The notes: generated by a model from the letters alone, not told the origin. 19,799 bases of DNA from CAZVBV01 sp964578905 (GCA_964578905.1 CAZOER010000016.1:1-19799), one strand, 5' to 3'; shown: positions 6,094-13,718, counted from the stretch's first letter. Program-made: numbers and translations.

Positions 6094-7842
6094 ATGGAGG
6101 ACGACAATCGAACAATTGAGAACCAAGAAGAACTTTCAGCGGGTAATGTTGAGGCGGTTATTCAGTTTATTGATAACCTTTCCTACCTTGATGATGTGGA
6201 TCGATACTGGGCACGAAAGGATGCAAAGGAAGCTATTGCTAAGGGTGAAGACAGCAACGAACTCAAAGAGAAATATCAGTTCTATGATCGTATCGCAGAA
6301 CTCCAACAGCAAATTGTTAAAAATATCCCCTCTTCAAAACAAGAAGAGGTCTTGAATATTATTCGACAGGTAACGAGTAAACCGACGGGTGGAAGCGATC
6401 GACAAATGAAACTGGAGCATGTACTCAGAGTGAAGAGAACGGTTGATGCCTTTCGAGAGAATCAAATTACGTTGCAGTTTCTTGTGCAGGAAAAAATTAC
6501 ATCTGGAAATGTGCACTTCGGAGTCGCTCAAATTTTGAGTGAAGATTTATTTAAAAACGCAGAGAAAATGTTCCCTGATCGTTTCTGGAAACTGTCTGAT
6601 AGAATGTCTCCTTCTGATTTTCCTCATTTCACAGTGGCGTTTAACTTTGCGCTGAAAGAATCATTCACACAGGATCAATCGACATCGAAGCTCAAAGATT
6701 TCTCAGAAAAAATTAAGAAATCCATACTTGAGGATGCGGAACACTTGTTGTCAGAATTCTTTCCAGAGAAAGCAAAGGGAGCGCATCTCCAAAGTTTGAA
6801 AAAGATATCATCCGATAAGCCTTCTAAATTGTTGGGGAAGATTCTTGCGATTGGATTACAACGAGAAAAACATGAAACAGAAGCACAGAAGGAATTTAAA
6901 AATATACATAATCTTGTTACCTCTAAAAATCCAAAAGGCGCGAAGGGTGCTGTTGATACATTGAAAAAGAAATTCGGCGTAAAGGTGTTCGACTCCCTGC
7001 GGCAAAAAGGATTTATTACAAAATTAGAAACAACGATTCTTCAAATTGGGGTATTAGAAAAACAATTAAAAACCGAAAAGAATCCTGCACTCAGAAAGAA
7101 AATCGAAGCACAATTATCAAAACTTCAACAACCAGAAAAAATAATTAAACAAGATTCATCTGCTTCTGGAGAGGGCAAAAAGAAAGTTCAAGATATTCTT
7201 CAAGAGATTCAACAACATAAACAGCAAGGAGATTTATCTTCGGCAGAGAGATCTGCTCAGAAATTGCGCTCTCTTGATTCAGAAAGGGCGGCAAAAGAAA
7301 TTGAAAAAATTAAAAGCGCCCAAGCCAAGAAAGATTCTCCAAAAGAAGAAGTGAAAGAAGAATCGGTTTCAGAGGGGTCAGAATCGAAACAGAAGAAAAT
7401 TCTATTTTTGGAAATGCTCAAAGAACACGCTCGAAAAGTTATGGAAGAATGTGGACAACTGGGAATCCCGAAAGACAGTGAAGAATTTTGGGGATTGAAG
7501 GGGGTTCGGAATCGCATGCAATATTTGAAAGACAAAGGATTATGGAGCAATTACCAACGATTTAATTCTTCGGATAGAAACATGCCGAGTAAAACGCATG
7601 AGGGAGGGTTCCGGTTCCGATGGGTCAATGTGACAACAGGAACCAATCTCAATACGACAAGTGCACAAAGAGGAATTGAATATTTGCGACAAAGAAAAGA
7701 ATCCGGATACCAGATATCTGCTTTAGCAGGCGCGTTCTCTGTGAATTGGAAAGGTCACTCCTCGCCGGTTTATACACCAGAACGATTTATTTCTTTCGTA
7801 GAAATGGAGCTGAGTCGAGTGAAAGGAAGTAGTAGTTCTTAG
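6094..7842 (+). CDS. Hypothetical helical/coiled-coil protein, 582 aa
   Basis: This protein is not recognised. Numbered from ATG 6094 it has 582 residues, is charged and mostly helical, and lacks a signal peptide or membrane segment. Residues about 1-290 look globular and alpha-helical. About 290-440 is rich in Lys, Glu and Gln with coiled-coil character, including KKKVQDILQEIQQHKQQGD and a SAERSAQKLRSLDSERAAKEIEKIKSAQAK stretch, then a low-complexity acidic linker (KEEVKEESVSEGSE). A distinct C-terminal domain (about 440-575) carries EFWGLKGVRNRMQYLKDKGLW, GGFRFRWVNVTTGTNL, and a repeat of aromatic and basic residues. It ends in a Ser run. The GTG at 6049 would add 15 residues but precedes the likely promoter. 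Its stop overlaps that of convergent enolase by 4 nt (TTAG). Similar multi-domain orphans are common in CPR; no function is proposed. Confidence 0.8.
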   Translation: MEDDNRTIENQEELSAGNVEAVIQFIDNLSYLDDVDRYWARKDAKEAIAKGEDSNELKEKYQFYDRIAELQQQIVKNIPSSKQEEVLNIIRQVTSKPTGGSDRQMKLEHVLRVKRTVDAFRENQITLQFLVQEKITSGNVHFGVAQILSEDLFKNAEKMFPDRFWKLSDRMSPSDFPHFTVAFNFALKESFTQDQSTSKLKDFSEKIKKSILEDAEHLLSEFFPEKAKGAHLQSLKKISSDKPSKLLGKILAIGLQREKHETEAQKEFKNIHNLVTSKNPKGAKGAVDTLKKKFGVKVFDSLRQKGFITKLETTILQIGVLEKQLKTEKNPALRKKIEAQLSKLQQPEKIIKQDSSASGEGKKKVQDILQEIQQHKQQGDLSSAERSAQKLRSLDSERAAKEIEKIKSAQAKKDSPKEEVKEESVSEGSESKQKKILFLEMLKEHARKVMEECGQLGIPKDSEEFWGLKGVRNRMQYLKDKGLWSNYQRFNSSDRNMPSKTHEGGFRFRWVNVTTGTNLNTTSAQRGIEYLRQRKESGYQISALAGAFSVNWKGHSSPVYTPERFISFVEMELSRVKGSSSS

Positions 7843-9080
7843 AGTTTTTCTTCGATTCGGAGTAACTGGTTGTATTTACAGATTCGTTCTGATCGGCTCA
7901 GCGATCCTGTTTTGATTTGTCCTGCATCTGTTCCCACTGCCAAGTCGGCAATGAATTCATCAGACGTTTCTCCTGATCGGTGTGAGATCACCGTCCCAAA
8001 TCCATTCGCTTTCGCCAACTTCATCGTTTCAAATGTCTCAGTTAATGATCCAATTTGATTCACTTTAATAAGAATAGAGTTGCAGAGTGCTTGATCGATC
8101 CCGGTTTGCAGTCGTTTCTTGTTTGTCACGAGAAGATCGTCCCCTACTAATTGGGCTTTGTCTCCAAAGAGTTTTTGCATCTCAGCAAAACCCTCAAAGT
8201 CGTCTTCACTGTGAGAGTCTTCAATAGACTCAATTGGATATTCTTCCAAGAGTTGCCCGTATAACTGTGTCAGTTCACTTGGGGTGAGGTTCTCTCCATC
8301 AATGAAGTATTTCCCTTCTTCAGCTCCATTCGCCGGTCCATAGAATTCAGATGCGGCTGCATCGAGTGCAATTTTCATTTTGCCAGTGTATCCGGCCGCT
8401 TCGATTGCTTCGACAATAGTATCGAGGGCATCTCGCACCTTCGGCAATCGAGGAGCAAATCCCCCTTCGTCCCCTACTCCTACAGAGAATCCTTTTTTAA
8501 CAAGAATCTTTTTTAAGTTATGAAACGTTTCCGCTCCCGCTCGTAGATTGTCTGAAAAATTTCCAAGATTCGGAAAGACCATAAATTCTTGAACCGCAAG
8601 TCCAGAATCCGCGTGCTTTCCTCCATTAATTACATTCATCATCGGACGCGGGAGAGACAGTTCTCCACCGAATAAATTATTAATATGTTGGTACAGTCCA
8701 ATCCCCTTCTGCGTGGCTGCCAGTCGTGCGGCAGCGAGAGAGATTCCCAAAATTGCATTCGCTCCGAGTTTTTCTTTATTCTCCGTTCCATCCAGATCGA
8801 GCATTTTTCGATCGATTGCTTCTTGCTCACTCGGATCCATACCGATAATTGCAGAAGCGAGAATATCGTTTACGTTTTTAACGGCTTGTAAGACTCCCTT
8901 TCCCATATACACGCCTTTGTCACCATCTCGTAATTCCAGCGCTTCATGAATTCCTGTAGAGGCTCCTGAAGGCACCTTGGCCAAGACAGTATGTGTTCCA
9001 TCAGACATTTCTACTTCGACGGTTGGATTTCCTCGAGAGTCTAGAATTTGCCGAGCGAAAATAGATTGTATTTGGGACAT
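7839..9080 (-). CDS. eno: Enolase (phosphopyruvate hydratase)
   Basis: This 413-aa enzyme converts 2-phosphoglycerate to phosphoenolpyruvate in glycolysis. The start at 9080 gives the canonical N-terminus MSQIQSIFARQILDSRGNPTVEV; the longer open frame upstream would be non-homologous and runs over the divergent promoter. Key residues are present: the substrate loop SGASTGIHEALELRD (38-52), catalytic Glu205 in GDEGGFAP, Mg2+ ligands Asp240, Glu287 and Asp314, catalytic Lys339 in LIKVNQIG, SHRSGETSD (366-374) and TGSLSRSER (391-399). The segment IEDSHSEDD replaces the common IEDGLAEDD, a mild variation near a metal ligand. Length is slightly below the usual 420-430. It is divergent from the LPQTG surface gene. 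A TACACT directly abuts the ATG, while a TAAAAT at 9107-9112 gives a more plausible start site. Confidence 0.97.
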   Translation of the reverse strand: MSQIQSIFARQILDSRGNPTVEVEMSDGTHTVLAKVPSGASTGIHEALELRDGDKGVYMGKGVLQAVKNVNDILASAIIGMDPSEQEAIDRKMLDLDGTENKEKLGANAILGISLAAARLAATQKGIGLYQHINNLFGGELSLPRPMMNVINGGKHADSGLAVQEFMVFPNLGNFSDNLRAGAETFHNLKKILVKKGFSVGVGDEGGFAPRLPKVRDALDTIVEAIEAAGYTGKMKIALDAAASEFYGPANGAEEGKYFIDGENLTPSELTQLYGQLLEEYPIESIEDSHSEDDFEGFAEMQKLFGDKAQLVGDDLLVTNKKRLQTGIDQALCNSILIKVNQIGSLTETFETMKLAKANGFGTVISHRSGETSDEFIADLAVGTDAGQIKTGSLSRSERICKYNQLLRIEEKL

Positions 9081-9092
9081 AGTGTAAGGGGG

Positions 9093-9121
9093 TTGAAATT
9101 GTTTGAATTTTACCCCAAAAT
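9093..9121 (+). promoter_or_regulatory. Promoter of the LPQTG surface protein, leaderless
   Basis: TTGAAA (9093-9098) and CAAAAT (9116-9121) are 17 nt apart, and the -10 ends 6 nt before GTG 9128. It overlaps a possible minus-strand TAAAAT -10 for enolase at 9107-9112, so the two divergent promoters may compete. Confidence 0.5.
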
Positions 9122-9127
9122 AGCGTC

Positions 9128-10261
9128 GTGAGAAAATTTTTTGTCGTCCTCTTTTTTTCAGCCTTGTTTCTAGCAAGTGGTGTATTGGCAAAAGAGCCTT
9201 TGCGAACAGAAGACGCAATTTTTGTAGAAGCCGGACAGGTCGTGGAATCTGGTATTTTAGCCGATTCAAACGGACTTTTGTTTATTGAATTTTCAGGAAA
9301 CGCACGTGTTGTGGTGACGACCGATCAACTTTCTTTTTCTGGAGAAATTGTCCCCCCACAAATTATTGCTCTTCCTGATAACAAACCTCGAGCACGGATG
9401 CAGGAACTCATTACCTTTGAGCTCTTGGGTGATACCGCAGAACATCTGACATTTGCCGATCAATTTGATCTGATGCGATGGAAGACGCGTGTTCGATATA
9501 AATATTGGAATGAAGAGAGTTTTAGTAGAGACACAGCGTTGGTTCAGATTCTTGTTCCGATTACCGAAGACTACGGAGAGCTTTCTCTTTGGGAATACTC
9601 GTATGAAGATGGTTGGATTGAGCTTGGCGGAAAAGTTGAAGATTCGAGTACACCAAACACAAAGGTCTTTTCTTCTGTGCTGACAGGAACAGGTATCTTT
9701 ACGATTTTTGATAATAATCCATCACCTGATTTTATCCCACCGTTTCCTTTGGATGAAATTATGTTAGTTGAGCCAGATCCATTTGCAGATGAATACTTTA
9801 CGGAGAACGCAGCGTATTCTACGGAGTCAACACCTGAACTTTTTGAAGGAACATACGTTGATCCCCTTTCTCCAATAAATCCCGTACCACTGGAAGGTGA
9901 ATTCTCAACGGTTCCAATGGGGGTAGAGGGAGATTTTACTGCCTTGCCGCTCAATATTACAGGAGGAACTCCTTCTGATCGGACACTGACTCCTGATGAA
10001 CTCTATGCACAAAAAGATGCCGTTGGACAAATTCCGGCAATGCCACTTATGTTTGCTGGGGCAGAAGCAGAACAACAACAAGAAGAAGTCGTCTTTATCC
10101 AAGAGGAATTCGTTCCTATTCCTGATGAACTTCCCCAAACAGGACCGGCTCAGGAAGAACAACCTCGAACGATGTTCCCTTTCATGATTCTCTTTGCGGT
10201 GGTTATTTTGGGCTCAAGTTTCTACTTTGCTATCAAAGGAAAACGGAAAATGCGAGGTTAA
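9128..10261 (+). CDS. LPQTG-type sortase-anchored surface protein
   Basis: This 377-aa exported protein starts with GTG and has a Sec signal peptide (MRKFFVVLFFSALFLASGVLA, cleavage about residue 21). Residues about 22-195 look beta-rich, with the WEYSYEDGWIELGGKVED and TGTGIFTIFDNN stretches typical of bacterial surface beta domains. Residues 197-335 form a long Pro/Glu/Phe-rich spacer with no cysteine. The C-terminus has a sortase sorting signal: LPQTG at 335-339, a 10-residue acidic gap, a membrane helix (about 349-369), and the basic tail KGKRKMRG. A sortase would cleave between Thr338 and Gly339 and link the protein to the wall or another surface acceptor. No sortase gene is in the window. 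The start fits a leaderless promoter at 9093-9121. Confidence 0.88.
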   Translation: MRKFFVVLFFSALFLASGVLAKEPLRTEDAIFVEAGQVVESGILADSNGLLFIEFSGNARVVVTTDQLSFSGEIVPPQIIALPDNKPRARMQELITFELLGDTAEHLTFADQFDLMRWKTRVRYKYWNEESFSRDTALVQILVPITEDYGELSLWEYSYEDGWIELGGKVEDSSTPNTKVFSSVLTGTGIFTIFDNNPSPDFIPPFPLDEIMLVEPDPFADEYFTENAAYSTESTPELFEGTYVDPLSPINPVPLEGEFSTVPMGVEGDFTALPLNITGGTPSDRTLTPDELYAQKDAVGQIPAMPLMFAGAEAEQQQEEVVFIQEEFVPIPDELPQTGPAQEEQPRTMFPFMILFAVVILGSSFYFAIKGKRKMRG

Positions 10262-10281
10262 AGAGGAGGAAACCAATAGAT

Positions 10282-10310
10282 TTGATTTTTGGGTATTTTT
10301 GTGGTACACT
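10282..10310 (+). promoter_or_regulatory. Promoter of the 47-aa membrane protein gene
   Basis: TTGATT (10282-10287) and TACACT (10305-10310) are exactly 17 nt apart. Transcription would start near 10317, giving a pyrimidine-rich leader of about 30 nt before ATG 10347, with no Shine-Dalgarno sequence. Confidence 0.65.
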
Positions 10311-10346
10311 TCTCGGATTTGTTTTCTTTTCTCTCTATAAATCTTC

Positions 10347-10490
10347 ATGAAACACGCAGTTCTCGCTTTCATCCACCGGCCAATGGTTCAAGACATTGCG
10401 CTTGCAGTAGGTGTTGTTGGGATGTTTCTTGTACTTGGGTTCTTCTCTCGGGAATTCGCCCTCGACGTACAAACAAACTTCTTCGCATAG
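10347..10490 (+). CDS. Small 47-aa single-pass membrane protein
   Basis: Reading from ATG 10347 gives 47 codons and a TAG stop. The protein starts MKHAVLAFIHRPMVQDIALA, continues into a hydrophobic helix (about residues 17-33, with VGVVGMFLVLGFF), and ends in a short polar tail (SREFALDVQTNFFA). It would be a bitopic inner-membrane peptide. I recognise no family. The case that it is a real gene is the complete transcription unit: a -35/-10 pair with 17-nt spacing upstream and a hairpin plus T-tract terminator 26 nt downstream, all between larger genes. It could instead be a non-coding small RNA of about 225 nt that happens to hold an open frame, but the clean membrane-helix composition favours protein. 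Confidence 0.65.
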   Translation: MKHAVLAFIHRPMVQDIALAVGVVGMFLVLGFFSREFALDVQTNFFA

Positions 10491-10515
10491 CCACAAAAAT
10501 TGCCCCCTAAAAAAG

Positions 10516-10542
10516 AAGCTTCGCTACGGCGAGGCTTTTTTT
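10516..10542 (+). terminator. Intrinsic terminator after the 47-aa gene
   Basis: A 9-bp stem, AAGCTTCGC / GCGAGGCTT (one G-U pair), with a TACG loop is followed by a run of seven T on the plus strand. Confidence 0.85.
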
Positions 10543-10550
10543 ATATCTGA

Positions 10551-10596
10551 CAACCGAGGGCTTTAGCCTTCGGCCCACAGCTAAAGCAATGGGTTG
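10551..10596. repeat. REP-like nested inverted repeat
   Basis: This 46-nt palindromic region holds an 8-bp hairpin, CCGAGGGC-TTTA-GCCTTCGG (10554-10573, one G-U). Two alternative pairings are GCTTTAGC (10560-10567) with GCTAAAGC (10580-10587), and CAACC (10551-10555) with GGTTG (10592-10596). It lies 4 nt after the 3' end of tgt and follows the terminator of the plus-strand gene. It has the look of a dispersed REP/RAYT-type element, and it may also stop tgt transcription. Confidence 0.55.
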
Positions 10597-10600
10597 CCGA

Positions 10601-11731
10601 TTATCCCATTTTCTTCAACACACCCTTCTTCCACTTCGCAAAATCCCCTTTCACAATGTGTGCCCGTGCATCGCGCATGAGCTGATGGTAAAACGATAAG
10701 TTGTGAATGGTTAGCAGTCTTGCTCCCAACGCTTCGTCCATTCTCGCAAGGTGATGAAGGTATGCTCGTGAATGCCCTTTTTGACAGACCGCACATTGGC
10801 AATTTTTATCGAGAACGGCTTTGTCGTTGGCAAATTCTGCATTGGTAATTCTCAAAACTCCCTGAGAAGTAAAAATACTTCCATGACGGGCATTCCGCAT
10901 TGGCATCACACAATCAAACATATCAATCCCCCGCTCGATCGCTTCCAATAAATTCTGAGGGGTTCCCACGCCCATTAAGTAATGCGGTTTCTCCGTGGGA
11001 AGAGAGGGGCAGATTTCATCCAAGACTTTGTACATTTCTTCAGCGGTCTCCCCTACTGCTAATCCTCCAAGAGCAAATCCATCAAACGGCATGGCCGTAA
11101 TTTCGTCTAAACTTCGTTTTCGTAACTCCGGAAAACATCCTCCTTGAATAATCCCAAAGATCTGTGGTCGTTTGAGCGGTGATATTTTTTGTGGGTATTT
11201 TTTGAAATGAGTATCGAGACTCTGTTTCGCCCATTCGGTAGTTCGTTCTACCGCTCGCCGAATAGGGTGGAACTTTGGTACATTGGGAGGACACTCATCG
11301 AAGGCCATGAGAATATCGGCATCGAGATTGTGTTGAATCTGGATAGATTTCTTGGCATCGAGAAATACTTTTTCTCCATCGATATGGGATCGGAAGGTGA
11401 CGCCTTCGTCGGTTATCTTTTTCCGTTTGAGGGAAAATACCTGGAACCCTCCCGAATCGGTGAGAATTGGGCCGTTCCATTGTGTGAATTTGTGCAGACC
11501 TCCGAGTTTTTTAATTCGTTCTGATGTTGGACGCAGATGAAGATGATACGTATTGGCGAGAAGGAATGGCGCCCCCATCGCTTCTAAATCTTCCATACTC
11601 ACTCCGCCTTTAATGGCGCCCCGTGTGGCAACCGAAAAGAAGAACGGTGTCTCAACACTTCCCTTTCGGGTATGCAGAACTCCAGCTCGGGCAGAGCCAT
11701 CGGTTTTGAGAAGTTCAAAGTTCTTTGTCAT
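10601..11731 (-). CDS. tgt: tRNA-guanine transglycosylase (queuine/preQ1 TGT)
   Basis: This 376-aa enzyme swaps guanine 34 of GUN-anticodon tRNAs (Asp, Asn, His, Tyr) for preQ1 in queuosine synthesis. The TIM barrel holds the general-base Asp92 in LTDSGGFQVFSL, IIQGG (194-198), GGLAVGE (222-228), the nucleophile Asp273 in MFDCVMPMRNARHG (usually VMPTRNARHG, Thr replaced by Met), and a zinc site formed by Cys311, Cys313, Cys316 and His343. Length is typical of the bacterial form. It is the last gene of an operon with a nucleotidyltransferase, ftsX and recO, starting 25 nt after the recO stop. No queuosine-precursor genes are in the window, so the precursor may be salvaged, as is common in reduced genomes. 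Confidence 0.96.
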   Translation of the reverse strand: MTKNFELLKTDGSARAGVLHTRKGSVETPFFFSVATRGAIKGGVSMEDLEAMGAPFLLANTYHLHLRPTSERIKKLGGLHKFTQWNGPILTDSGGFQVFSLKRKKITDEGVTFRSHIDGEKVFLDAKKSIQIQHNLDADILMAFDECPPNVPKFHPIRRAVERTTEWAKQSLDTHFKKYPQKISPLKRPQIFGIIQGGCFPELRKRSLDEITAMPFDGFALGGLAVGETAEEMYKVLDEICPSLPTEKPHYLMGVGTPQNLLEAIERGIDMFDCVMPMRNARHGSIFTSQGVLRITNAEFANDKAVLDKNCQCAVCQKGHSRAYLHHLARMDEALGARLLTIHNLSFYHQLMRDARAHIVKGDFAKWKKGVLKKMG

Positions 11732-11756
11732 AACGCGAGCGATTGTGCCTTATTTT

Positions 11757-12431
11757 TTACGCTTCGAAAAGATGAAATTCCTCAATCGAAAAAAGAGTGT
11801 GTCTGACTTCATCAAAAACCTCCTTTGGAAGTTTGTCTTTCTTTGCCAAAAACGTCGTGCAGTCCGCTCTTCTGAGAAACTCAATAACTTGTCGGGCACT
11901 GTTTGAAAGTTCAACGGCGTTCGCGGTTCTCGTCTTTGAAAATTCAAAACTCTGTGGATCAAAGAACACATCGTCTTGCACCTGATCAAATCGTGCCATC
12001 AATCCCAAGAAGTCCAGAATGACCACGTGAAAGAAGAGATCAAAGACATCCGCTTCCTCAGCGTTAATATTCGCACAGAGCGTGGAAATCGTTTGAAAAA
12101 GAATGGGAGTCGGTTTCTCCGGTGGGAGCACCTTTCCGAGCATCTCTATCCAAGCAAATCCAATTTTATTAATTTCAAAGTTTGATTCAAAAGCGTGAAA
12201 GACCTTTGTGGTATTGGCTGACTTTAATGATTTACTACTTCGTCCTTCAAAGAGAGACAGATCAATGATCCGAAAGAAATCGATTTCTGCTTTTCGTTTC
12301 TTCGAGTTTCCAAACTTCTTTACCGACATGGAGACCTTTCCAAATTCTTCCGTAAAAAACTCAAGAAAAGCATCATCATTCGCAAGAAATGTTTTCTTTA
12401 GCAAAATTCCATGTGTTTTAATTTCTCCCAT
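11757..12431 (-). CDS. recO: DNA repair protein RecO
   Basis: This 224-aa protein resembles RecO, which works with RecR (and RecF) to load RecA onto SSB-coated gapped DNA. The N-terminal 80 residues fit its OB-fold, with the family opening MGEIKTHGILLKKTFLANDDAFLEFFTEEFGKVSMSVKKFG. The rest is helical, including the LLGKV-like segment and the C-terminal SNSARQVIEFLRRAD block. The usual Cys4 zinc motif of many RecO proteins is absent, as in several divergent bacterial lineages. Its ATG overlaps the ftsX stop (TGATG), so translation is probably coupled. tgt follows 25 nt downstream. The call rests on the N-terminal pattern and length; moderate-high confidence. Confidence 0.85.
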   Translation of the reverse strand: MGEIKTHGILLKKTFLANDDAFLEFFTEEFGKVSMSVKKFGNSKKRKAEIDFFRIIDLSLFEGRSSKSLKSANTTKVFHAFESNFEINKIGFAWIEMLGKVLPPEKPTPILFQTISTLCANINAEEADVFDLFFHVVILDFLGLMARFDQVQDDVFFDPQSFEFSKTRTANAVELSNSARQVIEFLRRADCTTFLAKKDKLPKEVFDEVRHTLFSIEEFHLFEA

Positions 12432-13276
12432 CAGCTACTGAATTTTCCAGACAGATACTTTCGAATAGCAATCCATGCCCCTGTCATTCCTACAAGTCCT
12501 GAGACGAGAATTTCCCATGAGAAGACATTGTTCCAGAGGTGAATGAATATTTCTCCAGCAGGGAGAATATCGACTTGTCTGAGGACAAAGGTAAAGATTC
12601 CAATCGCGATAACACTTGAGGCAACTCCAAGTAAAAGACCTTCTACCAAGAATGGTCCTGCGATGAACTTGGTTTCTGCTCCTACGAATCGAGAAATAAA
12701 GACTTCATTCTTTCGAGAAAAAATCACGATTCTAAATGTGTTTACCATAAGGAGAACTCCACCAGCCAAGAAAAGAATAACCAGCCAGAATCCCGCTCTC
12801 TCTACTCCGTCACGAACACGCAAGAGGTTGTCGATAATATTTACAAAGTCTCGCTCCCCTTCTCCATCCCAGGCTCCGATGACCGAGTCGTATCGCCCTT
12901 TCTTTAAAATTTCAAAGACATCATTTACTTCTCTTAGATCCCCGAATCGAATATGGAGTCGAGGTGGAAGCTGGAAGTTTTCAACGACCTCTGCCTCCAA
13001 TACTTCGCTCTCAATGTCATACATTCCCAGTTCATTTTTCAATGCATCAAATTCAAACGCATCGTAATCAGCCCTCATCTCAAGCGAGAAATCGGCTCGT
13101 TGTTCTAGATTTTGCAAAGAGTAATCAGCAAAAAACTGAATAGAAAAAACAAAGTTCAAGAGAAACAAAATCAACGCTCCAAGGAGCATTGTGGTTCCCG
13201 ATAAAAACTTATTTCGCCAGACCTGTATCGATCCCTCGCGAAAACTCCGAAGCAGGAGTGGTTTTATATTTTTCAT
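12431..13276 (-). CDS. ftsX: Cell-division protein FtsX, ABC-type permease
   Basis: This 281-aa membrane protein has the FtsX architecture: a cytoplasmic amphipathic N-terminus (MKNIKPLLLRSFREGSIQVWRNKFLSG), TM1 (about 27-49), an extracellular domain (about 50-155), and three helices (about 163-186, 205-231, 252-271). FtsX pairs with the ATPase FtsE at the division site and transmits a signal across the membrane to activate peptidoglycan hydrolases. The extracellular part includes DYSLQNLEQRADFSLEMRADYDAFEFDALK, matching the family region preceding the conserved DNP-type segment. FtsE is not adjacent. The gene starts 16 nt after the nucleotidyltransferase stop, and its TGA stop overlaps the recO start. 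Confidence 0.9.
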   Translation of the reverse strand: MKNIKPLLLRSFREGSIQVWRNKFLSGTTMLLGALILFLLNFVFSIQFFADYSLQNLEQRADFSLEMRADYDAFEFDALKNELGMYDIESEVLEAEVVENFQLPPRLHIRFGDLREVNDVFEILKKGRYDSVIGAWDGEGERDFVNIIDNLLRVRDGVERAGFWLVILFLAGGVLLMVNTFRIVIFSRKNEVFISRFVGAETKFIAGPFLVEGLLLGVASSVIAIGIFTFVLRQVDILPAGEIFIHLWNNVFSWEILVSGLVGMTGAWIAIRKYLSGKFSS

Positions 13277-13292
13277 ATTTGTTTTCCCAATG

Positions 13293-13712
13293 CTACTCGT
13301 TCACAGGCTGTTTGCCAAATTTCGAGCTTTTGAAATGTTGAGGGGCATACGCTTCTGCACGAAGAATTTGAATATCAGGAAATTCCTCCCGACATTGTGC
13401 GTCATCAAATCGCTGATCGTACCCCAGCAGTATTCCATCAGGATTTTCCTCTCGGATTGTTTCCCACACATTTCCATCTTCTCGTCCCAGTCGCACGTGG
13501 GCATGGGGTATGTTTTCAGACTGAATACGCTCCAATCGTTTGTGTTCTGAGTGCTGTGGCTTTCGTCCCTTTATCTTCTCCACTGTTCCCTCTCGTCCAA
13601 TAACAATAACAAGCTCATCACACATCTGACTCGCGTGATGAAGAAAATGCTGATGTCCCACATGGAAGTGGTCGAATACACCGGCGACGAGAAGTTTGGG
13701 GAATTGTTTCAC
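13293..13712 (-). CDS. Adenylyl/cytidylyltransferase family protein (FAD synthase RibL- or PPAT-like)
   Basis: This 139-aa nucleotidyltransferase has the small HIGH-superfamily Rossmann fold. VAGVFDHFHVGHQHFL (about 9-24) holds the HxGH nucleotide-binding motif as HVGH, and GREGTVEKIKGRKPQHSEHKRLERIQS (39-65) is like archaeal FAD synthase and glycerol-3-phosphate cytidylyltransferase relatives. ILLGYDQRF (93-101) replaces the usual ISTS-type end motif. It would transfer AMP or CMP to a phosphorylated small molecule: FMN, phosphopantetheine or glycerol phosphate. The substrate cannot be fixed from sequence; the overall pattern favours the RibL/archaeal-type FAD synthase or PPAT group. It starts with GTG, 6 nt after a TACAAT -10, and leads the ftsX-recO-tgt operon. 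Confidence 0.85.
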   Translation of the reverse strand: MKQFPKLLVAGVFDHFHVGHQHFLHHASQMCDELVIVIGREGTVEKIKGRKPQHSEHKRLERIQSENIPHAHVRLGREDGNVWETIREENPDGILLGYDQRFDDAQCREEFPDIQILRAEAYAPQHFKSSKFGKQPVNE

Positions 13713-13718
13713 GGGACG

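Noticed and set aside
9081..9269. An in-frame extension upstream of enolase ATG 9080 (63 extra residues)
   Set aside because: It is not enolase-like and would run through the divergent promoter and into the start of the LPQTG gene; MSQIQSIFARQILDSRGNP is the canonical start.
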